From Pleurocapsa minor GSE-CHR-MK 17-07R (lineage in GTDB: Bacteria; Chloroflexota; Anaerolineae; Aggregatilineales; Phototrophicaceae): a stretch of 64,000 nt of DNA. Within the stretch, counting starts at the first letter, position 1; every line of letters begins with the position of its first letter. The position numbers were made by a program, and so were the translations under genes. The stretch covers positions 1 to 64,000 of the forward strand of contig JAHHHY010000012.1 of assembly GCA_019359125.1 (NCBI GenBank), read 5' to 3'. Below the pieces are notes generated by a model. It ran no database searches, was not told the origin of the DNA, and saw only the letters and a list, made by a program, of their open reading frames with translations. Below, piece by piece: positions 24,757 through 32,084 of the stretch.

Positions 24757-25488
24757 TTACTGCATCTTTTCGATTACCAGCAGATGCGATAAGCCGTAGG
24801 TGTCCAGCAGGGTGCCTTCCAGCCTGTACAGCGCATCGCGCATGATTTTTGCCGGGCGGCCCAGCCGGGCGATGATGTTGTCGTAGCCGCCGTAAATGCG
24901 CTCGTGGTGCATCAGCCTGCCCGGCGTGCCCTCAAACAGGGCCAGCAGCGACCGGCGGGTGTAGGCGCGCACATGCGGGGCCAGTTTATCGCGGTAGCGC
25001 GTCGGCAGATAGTTGATCAGCGGCGTATTGCCGAAGTGGTATTCGCCTTTCCAGTAATGCCCGTGGGTTTCAAACGGATACCAGCGGTTAGGCACAAACA
25101 CGACAATGCGCCCGCCCGGTTTCAGCACGCGCACCATTTCGTGGGCCGCAGCGCGGTCATCATTCACGTGTTCCAGTACCTCGTGCGAGATGATCGTGTC
25201 AAACTCACCCGTGCGATAGGGCAGGTGCTCAGCCGCCGCCACAATCGCGTTCGGCACTTCCTCACGCGCTTCCAGCGAGCGTTCCAGCTCGATGTCGAAA
25301 CAGTCGACATGCGGGGTATAGCGGCGGCGAATCTGCGAGGCATACATGCCCACGCCACCGCCGGCCTCCAGCACGCGCGCCCCTTCAAGGCGGGCATAGC
25401 GTGCGATCATTTGCAGGCGGCGTTCCTGCCCGGCGCGCCAGACATAGCTGGGTTCGCCGCGCAGAGCCGCAAGAGAAGAATGGGTCAC
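24757..25488 (-). CDS. Class I SAM-dependent methyltransferase
   Basis: 243 residues with a Rossmann methyltransferase core. Motif I is VLEAGGGVGMYA (about 39-50), motif II acidic residue in CFDIELE, motif IV in FDTIISHEVLEHV (about 96-108) and post-motif LKPGGRIVVFVPN. The HEVLEHV segment places it among Methyltransf_11-type enzymes acting on small molecules or glycans; substrate unknown. GTG 25488, five bases after the kinase stop and behind AGGTGG, is the likely start; a TTG at 25524 inside the kinase gene would add 12 polar residues. Probably co-transcribed with the histidine kinase. Confidence 0.85.
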   Translation of the reverse strand: MTHSSLAALRGEPSYVWRAGQERRLQMIARYARLEGARVLEAGGGVGMYASQIRRRYTPHVDCFDIELERSLEAREEVPNAIVAAAEHLPYRTGEFDTIISHEVLEHVNDDRAAAHEMVRVLKPGGRIVVFVPNRWYPFETHGHYWKGEYHFGNTPLINYLPTRYRDKLAPHVRAYTRRSLLALFEGTPGRLMHHERIYGGYDNIIARLGRPAKIMRDALYRLEGTLLDTYGLSHLLVIEKMQ

Positions 25489-25492
25489 TTGG

Positions 25493-27061
25493 TTACCACC
25501 TGCGCTGCTGTTGTTCGCTGCCAATTCGATTCACGCGCTCCGAGGCGGCCAGCGCCAGGCGCGTGGTGCCACGCGGCACCGCCAGATAGCCGGTCGATTC
25601 GCCGGGCACGCCGCGCTTCGGGATATATACCGTGATGATCGTACCGGTGCCGGGCTTGCTTTCTACCTTGAGCACGCCGTCGATCAGCTCGGCGCGCTCG
25701 CGCATGTTGACCATGCCCAGGCTGCCGCGATTCTCATAGCCCTCGCTGACGCCGGCCATATCGAAGCCTTTGCCGTTGTCGATAATCTGCACCACCACGT
25801 AATCACCCTGCGGGAAGACCTGGATGCGGATGAGCGAGGCCTGCGCGTGTTTGCGCGCATTGTTAATGGCCTCTTCCACAATGTAGAAAATTACGCCCTG
25901 CTGGTGATGGTCGATAATCAGCTCGACATCCGGATGCACGGTGACATTCACGTTCTGGTTGTAGGTCTCCACCATCTTTTCGGCCAGCTGATTCAGCGCG
26001 ACAGTGATGCCGTGGGTTTCCAGCACCAGCGGCCGCAGCGTAAACAGCATATTGCGGATTTCCTTGGTCGTCTTGCGCGCCAGGTCTTCCACTTTGCGCA
26101 GCTCGTCCGGCACCATCTGCGGTGACTTCTGATACAGCTTGATGATGTAAGACATGCGCATGGCAATCGCGGCGATGGTCTGCGTGGGGCCGTCGTGCAG
26201 GTCGCGGGCCAGCTTCTTGCGCGCGTCTTCTTCGACCTCTACGATTTTGTCGCGTTCGTCGCGCAGATGCTGATAGAGCAGCGAATTCTGCAGCGCGATC
26301 GTCGCCTGAATACCAACAGTCGTCAGCAGGTCGGCCTGATCGGCACTGAACGCGTTGGGCTTCTCGCTGGCATACAGCAGCACGCCAAAATTGTCGAAGC
26401 CGGCGCGCAGCGGGATGCACAGCAGCGATTTGCAGTGCTGAAAACCAATCACGTATTGCAGCTCAGGGTCGCGGCGCGGATTTTCCCCGATGACCGGCTC
26501 GGCGGCTTGCAGAGCTTTCCCCAGCAGGCCGTCTTTGCCCGGCAGTGTGACGCTGTCATCAGAGCGCGTCAGCCTGCGCGACGACACCACATGCAGCAGG
26601 TTGTCATCGGCCTGAAACAGCAGCACAGCCGACGGCATCGAGCGATTCTCGATATCTTCGGCGCTGCGCAGCGCCAGCCGACCCGCTTCAAGCGCCGCAT
26701 CCAGGATGCGTTCATATTTGAGGGTATTGCCCATCAGGAAAGACAGCTCATACAGGCTGCGACTGCGCTCCTGCGTGGCGCGGAAATCTGCGCGGCGGGC
26801 CCGCTCGGCCTTGTTCACCTGCGCCTGCAGGCTGGTGACCTTGCGCGCCAGGCCAAACGCCGCTGCGGCTGTCAGCAGGCCGCCTGCCCCGGCGACCAGC
26901 ACAGGCACATTGTCGGCAGGATTGGTGCGGCGCAGCAGCATGACAACGCCCACTGCCAGCGCCACCAGCCCAATCAGCAGCAGGGCCACCCACACCATCG
27001 AAGGGAGGGTGATGCCGCTGCGTTGTTCGTCACGCTTTGTGGTCATCGAAGGCCTGACCAT
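25493..27061 (-). CDS. Sensor histidine kinase, GAF + HisKA_3 (NarL/LiaS class)
   Basis: 522 residues: two membrane helices (about 22-44 and 52-72), a coiled coil (about 75-105), a GAF domain (about 110-262), a HisKA_3 dimerisation helix with phosphorylated His289 in RDLHDGPTQ, and a HATPase domain (about 375-500) with the N box in EEAINNARKHAQ and G box in IDNGKGFDM. HisKA_3 kinases normally partner LuxR/NarL-type response regulators; none is adjacent. Its sensory input is likely intracellular through the GAF domain. ATG 27061 is chosen; ATG 27046 is also possible. Confidence 0.92.
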   Translation of the reverse strand: MVRPSMTTKRDEQRSGITLPSMVWVALLLIGLVALAVGVVMLLRRTNPADNVPVLVAGAGGLLTAAAAFGLARKVTSLQAQVNKAERARRADFRATQERSRSLYELSFLMGNTLKYERILDAALEAGRLALRSAEDIENRSMPSAVLLFQADDNLLHVVSSRRLTRSDDSVTLPGKDGLLGKALQAAEPVIGENPRRDPELQYVIGFQHCKSLLCIPLRAGFDNFGVLLYASEKPNAFSADQADLLTTVGIQATIALQNSLLYQHLRDERDKIVEVEEDARKKLARDLHDGPTQTIAAIAMRMSYIIKLYQKSPQMVPDELRKVEDLARKTTKEIRNMLFTLRPLVLETHGITVALNQLAEKMVETYNQNVNVTVHPDVELIIDHHQQGVIFYIVEEAINNARKHAQASLIRIQVFPQGDYVVVQIIDNGKGFDMAGVSEGYENRGSLGMVNMRERAELIDGVLKVESKPGTGTIITVYIPKRGVPGESTGYLAVPRGTTRLALAASERVNRIGSEQQQRRW

Positions 27062-27159
27062 TTCCAGGAACAAAAGTGCGTTCGCTTACGCGATAAATTG
27101 TAAAGGCAAACCGGGGCATTTGCATCATAAAGGCTCGGTGTTACAGGGAAAGCCCGCAG

Positions 27160-27195
27160 AAAACAAAAGAGCGAAGCCAAACGACTTCGCTCTTT
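27160..27195 (-). terminator. Terminator of tRNA-Val
   Basis: On the minus strand AAAGAGCGAAG (27195-27185) pairs perfectly with CTTCGCTCTTT (27176-27166), followed by TTGTTTTC, immediately downstream of the tRNA. Confidence 0.88.
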
Positions 27196-27196
27196 G

Positions 27197-27270
<74 letters not shown>

Positions 27271-27278
27271 GTGTTGGC

Positions 27279-27306
27279 TTTTCACCACATTACGGTAAAG
27301 TATACT
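27279..27306 (+). promoter_or_regulatory. Promoter towards the phosphodiester glycosidase gene
   Basis: TTTTCA (27279-27284), a 16-base spacer and TATACT (27301-27306). Its -10 box overlaps the -10 of the divergent tRNA promoter within the palindrome AGTATACT. Confidence 0.5.
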
Positions 27307-27326
27307 GAAATTTGTCCGCTGTTCAA
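27299..27326 (-). promoter_or_regulatory. Promoter of tRNA-Val
   Basis: On the minus strand TTGAAC (27321-27326) and TATACT (27299-27304) are 16 bases apart, both near consensus. The start would be near 27292, about 22 bases before the tRNA. Confidence 0.72.
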
Positions 27327-27335
27327 GGGTGATTC

Positions 27336-28184
27336 GTGCATTTCTTACGCCATTTCAGCGTCCTGCGGTTGCGCGCCCTGCGCCGCCGCCTCACCTTGTC
27401 GTCACTGCTCACCACCCTCTCGCTGCTGACCGGCTGCCTTGCCTCAACGCCAGGCGGCCAGATCGCGCCAGCACCCACCACCGCGCCAAGCGCCAGCGAA
27501 CCGGCGGGCGGCTGGACGCAGATCGCCAATGGTGCCGAAATCCGCACGCTCAACCCGGGCGGGCGCTACCCGTTCACCCAGTTTACCGTGCTCAGGCTGG
27601 ACCCGGCGCGGGTGACCTTCCGGGCGCATTATCGCCCCGGTGAGCCACTCACCCTGGCGGGCTGGCGCGCCGCCCTGCCCGACGCGGCCGGCTTCATCAA
27701 TGCCAATTTCTTTGACCCGCAGAATAACGCTGTCGGCCTGATCACGACCGATGGCGCGCAGTTTGGCCAGAGTTACTTCGGCCGCGGCGGCATGTTCCAG
27801 GTGCAGAATGGCACCCCGCGTGTGCGGTCGCTGATTACCGAGCCGTATCAGGGCGAATTACTGGAACAGGCCGTGCAGGCCTTCCCCATGCTGGTGACGG
27901 CAGGCGTCCCGAATTACGAACGCACCAATGGCGATCGCGCTTCCCGGCGCACCATCGTCGCGCAGGACACTGACGGGCGCATCCTGCTCATCGTCACTAA
28001 TTCGCTGTTTGGCATGACGCTGGCCGATCTGAGCCAGTATCTGGCCGACAGCGGCCTGTCGATCCAGAACGCGCTCAATCTCGATGGCGGCGGCAGCACG
28101 ATGTTCGCGCTAAACGGCGGAGAATCCATTACAATTCCGTCATTCGATCCAGTCCCCGCGGTACTGGCATTTTATCTTTCATGA
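27336..28184 (+). CDS. Phosphodiester glycosidase (NAGPA-domain) lipoprotein
   Basis: 282 residues. The N terminus is a lipoprotein signal: basic stretch, hydrophobic core, then lipobox LTGC (Cys about residue 34). After a Pro/Ala-rich linker the rest is a NAGPA domain (phosphodiester alpha-GlcNAcase-like), shown by GFINANFFDP, FGRGGMFQV and the diagnostic LNLDGGGSTMFAL (about 247-259). Such enzymes cleave sugar-phosphodiester bonds, for example in wall or exopolysaccharides. GTG 27336 follows AAGGGTG. The next gene, the FAD subunit, begins 10 bases after the stop. Confidence 0.88.
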   Translation: MHFLRHFSVLRLRALRRRLTLSSLLTTLSLLTGCLASTPGGQIAPAPTTAPSASEPAGGWTQIANGAEIRTLNPGGRYPFTQFTVLRLDPARVTFRAHYRPGEPLTLAGWRAALPDAAGFINANFFDPQNNAVGLITTDGAQFGQSYFGRGGMFQVQNGTPRVRSLITEPYQGELLEQAVQAFPMLVTAGVPNYERTNGDRASRRTIVAQDTDGRILLIVTNSLFGMTLADLSQYLADSGLSIQNALNLDGGGSTMFALNGGESITIPSFDPVPAVLAFYLS

Positions 28185-28194
28185 GGCATCGCTG

Positions 28195-29040
28195 ATGGCG
28201 ACATTACAGTATTTCAGACCGAAGTCCCTGCCGGAGATCACGTCGCTCTGGGCAGATTATCCGGATGCGCTGCTGCTGTCAGGCGGCGCGCTGACGCTCA
28301 ACGCGCTCGATGTCCCGGCGTCGGTGGTGGTGGATGTGCAGGAGGTGCCCGGCCTGAAACGCGTCGAGCCACACGACAGCGGCCTGACAGTGGGCGGCGC
28401 GGTCACGCTGGCGCGCCTGCTGGAGCAGCCCAGCGTGCCGAATGCCTTTCATCATGCCCTGGCACGTGCCCTGTCGCCCAATGTGCTGAATAACACCAGC
28501 GTGATGGAAAGCCTGTCTAATCGCAATCATCCGCTGCTGGCGGAATGGCTGACCGTGCTGGCCGCGCACGATGTGGGCATTGAGGTGTTTTTCCCGGCCA
28601 CCGGCGCGCAGGTGATGACCAATTTCGAGACCCTGCTCGATGATCCCGCTTTCGGGGACGCGGTCGCCATCAGCCTGTTTATCCCGCATCTAGGCGCACG
28701 CCAGGCATTGGCCACGGCGCATGTGGCGCGCACGCCCGCAGACCGCGCCATCGTGTGTGCTGCTGCATTTGCTGAAATTGACGCCAGCGGCATGGTCACA
28801 GCCGCCTTTGTCGCGCTGGCAGGTGCATCAGCGCACCCGGTGCTGGCGCTGGAGCTGGATGGGCTGATCGGCGGGCCGCTGAACAGCGAGACGATCGCGG
28901 CGGCCAGCGCGGGCATCAGCGGCCACACCGACCCGCCTGACGATTATCTGGGCAGCGCCGAATACCGCGCGCACATGGCGCAGGTGTGCACGGCGCGCGC
29001 GCTGCGCGACATCATGCATGCGCTGGCACATCGTTCGTAA
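28195..29040 (+). CDS. FAD-binding subunit homologue of molybdenum hydroxylases, degenerate FAD motifs
   Basis: 281 residues with the full length and both subdomains of the CoxM/XdhB family. The start LQYFRPKSLPE and C-terminal SAEYRAHMAQVCTARAL are clear family matches. However, the FAD-binding loops are altered: the usual AGGT/H-D/S loop reads SGGALTLN (about residues 30-37), and the usual T-I-G-G-N loop reads SVMES (about 102-106), with no Gly-Gly-Asn. FAD binding is therefore doubtful. GAGG precedes ATG 28195, ten bases after the glycosidase gene. It is co-transcribed with the fused FeS/Mo gene, consistent with one complex. Confidence 0.85.
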   Translation: MATLQYFRPKSLPEITSLWADYPDALLLSGGALTLNALDVPASVVVDVQEVPGLKRVEPHDSGLTVGGAVTLARLLEQPSVPNAFHHALARALSPNVLNNTSVMESLSNRNHPLLAEWLTVLAAHDVGIEVFFPATGAQVMTNFETLLDDPAFGDAVAISLFIPHLGARQALATAHVARTPADRAIVCAAAFAEIDASGMVTAAFVALAGASAHPVLALELDGLIGGPLNSETIAAASAGISGHTDPPDDYLGSAEYRAHMAQVCTARALRDIMHALAHRS

Positions 29041-29071
29041 CCCACAGGGTGAGCAGACAAGAGAAACCAAC

Positions 29072-32011
29072 ATGAACCTATCGATGACCCTGAACGGTGA
29101 AGTTCGCGACATTCAGATTCAGCCACACGAACGCCTGCTGCGCGTGCTGCGTCGGCTGGGCCTGTGGAGCGTAAAATTTGGCGACGAGCACGGCCTGACC
29201 GGCAGCGACACCGTGCTGCTGGACGGCGAGCCGGTCAACGCGCAAACGATTCTGGCAGCACAGGTGCACGGCCGCGCTGTGACGACGCTGGAAGGCGTGG
29301 GCACCTCGCGCAACCTGCACGTGCTGCAGGACGTCTTCATCGAGACCGGCGCGATTCAGTCCGGCTACACCACGCCCGCGCAGATTCTGGTCGCCTATGC
29401 GCTGCTGCAAAAGAATCCGAATCCCAGCGAGGCCGAGATTCGCGCCGCGCTGAATGGCGTGATCGACCGCGAGACGGCCTATGTCAAGCCGGTGCAAGCG
29501 ATCCTGCGCGCGGCGGCCATCCTGCGCGGTGAAGATGTCCCCCCGTTTGAGCCGCTGGAGCGCGCGATTCCGGCACCGCCCGGCCTGTTCTCGATGCCAG
29601 TTGATCCGCCCGACATGGGCCCGGACGACGGCGGCAGTGCCACCCAAACCCGCATCCGCACCTTCCCGGCCGTGGTCGTCACCCCGCCGGAGCTCAAGCC
29701 GCTGAAAACCATCGGCAAGTCTGAGCCGAAGGTGGACGCCGTCAAGCTGGCCGCCGGAAAGCCCGTCTATACCGATGACATGGAGATGCCGGGCATGCTG
29801 CATGCCGCCCTGCTGACCAGCCCGCACGCCCATGCGCGCATCGTGCATATCGACGCCAGCAAGGCACGTGCGCTGCCCGGCGTGCATGCCGTGCTCACGC
29901 ATGAAGACGTCCCGCGCGTGTATTACGCCAGCGGCGGCCAAAGCTACCCCAATCCGAAGCCGTACGATCAGGTCAGCCTGGACACGAAAGTGCGCCATGT
30001 GGGCGACCGCGTGGCCGTGGTCGCTGCCGAGACGCCGGAAATCGCGCGCGAGGCGCTGAAGCTGATTGAAGTCGAGTATGAAGTGCTTCCCGCGGTGTTT
30101 GACCCACTGGAAGCGATGGCCGATGGCGCGCCCATCGTCCACGACGACGAAAATGTGGTTGGCATCCATGACCGCCAGCGCAATATCGTGCATCACATCC
30201 ATGCCGAAGCTGGAGACGCTCAGGCGCAGTGGGCCAAAGCCGATCACATCTTCGAGGGCGAGTATCGCGTGCATCAGGTGCAGCAGGCCAGCATCGAGCC
30301 GCACGAGGTCATCACCTTCTGGGACGAGGACGACCGCCTGGTCATCCGCACCAGCACGCAGGTGCCGTTCCACGTGCGCCGCATGGTCGCCCCGCTGCTC
30401 GGCCTGCCGGTGAAGAAGATACGTGTCATCAAGCCGCGCATCGGCGGCGGCTTTGGCGGCAAACAGGAAATGCTGATCGAAGACCTGTGCGGACACCTCA
30501 CCATCGCGACTGGCCGCCCGGTGCGCTTTGAATTCCCGCGTGAGCTGGAATTTACCTCAGCGCGCAGCCGCCACCCGCAGATCCTGCGCTTCAAGACGGG
30601 CGTCACGGCCAATGGCCAGATGGTCGCGTGCGAGCTGTATATCATCGGCAATACGGGCGCCTATGGCACGCACGGCCTGACCGTGCAGATGGTGTCCGGC
30701 TTCCGCGGGCTGACGACCTATAACACCCCTTACAGCAAGTTCACCTGCGACGTGGTGTACACGAATATCCCCACGCCGGGCGCCTATCGCGGCTATGGCG
30801 CTCCGCAAAGCCTGTTCGCGCTGGAGCTGCACGTCGAGGAAATCGCGCTGGCACTGGGCATGGACCCGGTCGAATTCAAGCGCAAAAACTGGATCAAGCA
30901 GGGCGACGCGCTCATTATGGCCGTCGCGCTGGGCGAAGGCCGCGAGGGCAAGCCGCAGGTCGTCACCACGACCGCGCTGGAAGAATGCGTCGATATCGGC
31001 GTGCGCGCCACCGGCTGGTATGACAAGCGCGGCAAAAATCGCTCGGTCGAGGGCCAGCCGCATCTGAAGCGCGGCATCGGCATGGCGCTGGCCATGCACG
31101 GCAGCGGCATCGCCGGGCTGGACATGGGCGCGGCCAGCATCAAGCTGAACGACGATGGTTCGTTTAACCTGTTGTTCGGCGCGACCGACCTGGGCACCGG
31201 CGCGGATACCGTGCTGGCGCAGATCGCCGCCGAGACGCTGGGCGTGCCCGTGAACGATGTCATCGTGTACGCCAGCGACACCGACTTCACGCCGTTCGAC
31301 ACCGGCGCATATGCCAGCAGCACGACGTACGTCAGCGGTGGCGCTGTGCTGAAGGCTGCCGAGGATATCCGCGCGCAGATTCTGGCGCACGCCGCGAAGC
31401 ATCTGCTGGAGTGTTCGCCCGATGACCTGGATATCGAAGACCGCAAGGTCGTGCACCGCGACGGCCGTCATGTCGCGCTCGAAACTGTCGCGCTGCACAG
31501 CCTGCACCAGGCCGACCAGAAGCAGATCATGGCCACCGCCAGCCATGTCAGCGATATCAGCCCGGCACCGTTTGCGGCCCAGTTTGCCGAGGTCATCGTC
31601 GATACCGAGACCGGCCAGGTGACCGTGGAAAAGCTGTTTTTCGCGGTCGACTGCGGCGTGGCCATCAACCCGATCACGGCCAGCGGCCAGGTGGAAGGCG
31701 GCATGCTGCAGGCGCTGGGCTATGCCCACTGCGAGGAAATGGTCTACGACGAGAAAGGCCAATCGCTGGCGACCGACTTCGCGACGTATCATGTGTATCG
31801 CGCCGACGAAACGCCGCAGATGGACGTCGTGTTCGTCGAGACGTATGAACCGTCCGGCCCATACGGCGCCAAGGCTGTCGCTGAAATCCCCAAAGATGGC
31901 GTCGCCCCGGCGGTGGCCAGCGCTATTTTCGACGCGGTCGGCGTGCGCCTGCGCGAACTGCCCTTGACGCCGGAAAAAGTGTGGCGCGCGCTGAATGCCC
32001 CGCTGAACTGA
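29072..32011 (+). CDS. Fused [2Fe-2S]-like/molybdopterin hydroxylase (xanthine dehydrogenase family) lacking all cluster cysteines
   Basis: 979 residues, the architecture of XdhD-type fusions. Residues 1-150 align with the two-cluster ferredoxin subunit, but the eight cysteine positions are Asp38, Thr43, Asp46, Gln58, Ser97, Thr100, Asp132 and Glu134, inside otherwise conserved text (TVLLDGEPVN, ETGAIQSGYTTP, EAEIRAAL.G). Residues about 225-979 are a complete molybdopterin domain with RIGGGFGGK, GAYRGYGAPQS and the catalytic base Glu938 in AKAVAE. Family members hydroxylate purines, aldehydes or N-heterocycles using water. Start ATG 29072 is chosen; an in-frame ATG at 29018 would overlap the FAD gene. 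Electron exit is unexplained without clusters. Confidence 0.9.
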   Translation: MNLSMTLNGEVRDIQIQPHERLLRVLRRLGLWSVKFGDEHGLTGSDTVLLDGEPVNAQTILAAQVHGRAVTTLEGVGTSRNLHVLQDVFIETGAIQSGYTTPAQILVAYALLQKNPNPSEAEIRAALNGVIDRETAYVKPVQAILRAAAILRGEDVPPFEPLERAIPAPPGLFSMPVDPPDMGPDDGGSATQTRIRTFPAVVVTPPELKPLKTIGKSEPKVDAVKLAAGKPVYTDDMEMPGMLHAALLTSPHAHARIVHIDASKARALPGVHAVLTHEDVPRVYYASGGQSYPNPKPYDQVSLDTKVRHVGDRVAVVAAETPEIAREALKLIEVEYEVLPAVFDPLEAMADGAPIVHDDENVVGIHDRQRNIVHHIHAEAGDAQAQWAKADHIFEGEYRVHQVQQASIEPHEVITFWDEDDRLVIRTSTQVPFHVRRMVAPLLGLPVKKIRVIKPRIGGGFGGKQEMLIEDLCGHLTIATGRPVRFEFPRELEFTSARSRHPQILRFKTGVTANGQMVACELYIIGNTGAYGTHGLTVQMVSGFRGLTTYNTPYSKFTCDVVYTNIPTPGAYRGYGAPQSLFALELHVEEIALALGMDPVEFKRKNWIKQGDALIMAVALGEGREGKPQVVTTTALEECVDIGVRATGWYDKRGKNRSVEGQPHLKRGIGMALAMHGSGIAGLDMGAASIKLNDDGSFNLLFGATDLGTGADTVLAQIAAETLGVPVNDVIVYASDTDFTPFDTGAYASSTTYVSGGAVLKAAEDIRAQILAHAAKHLLECSPDDLDIEDRKVVHRDGRHVALETVALHSLHQADQKQIMATASHVSDISPAPFAAQFAEVIVDTETGQVTVEKLFFAVDCGVAINPITASGQVEGGMLQALGYAHCEEMVYDEKGQSLATDFATYHVYRADETPQMDVVFVETYEPSGPYGAKAVAEIPKDGVAPAVASAIFDAVGVRLRELPLTPEKVWRALNAPLN

Positions 32012-32034
32012 CGCGTCAGGTTGTCAGAATACAA

Positions 32035-32069
32035 AACGCCCCGAAACGTGTGTTCCGAGGCGTTGTCCT
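32035..32069. terminator. Bidirectional terminator between Mo-hydroxylase and flavoprotein genes
   Basis: An imperfect hairpin, AACGCCCCGAA (32035-32045) with TTCCGAGGCGTT (32053-32064), followed by T-rich sequence on both strands between convergent genes. Confidence 0.65.
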
Positions 32070-32084
32070 TTGTCTGGGCCAGGC

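Noticed and set aside
29078-31792. Long minus-strand open frames (472 and 411 codons) opposite the molybdenum hydroxylase
   Set aside because: Composition is His/Arg/Gln-rich as expected for antisense frames; the plus-strand protein is conserved throughout.
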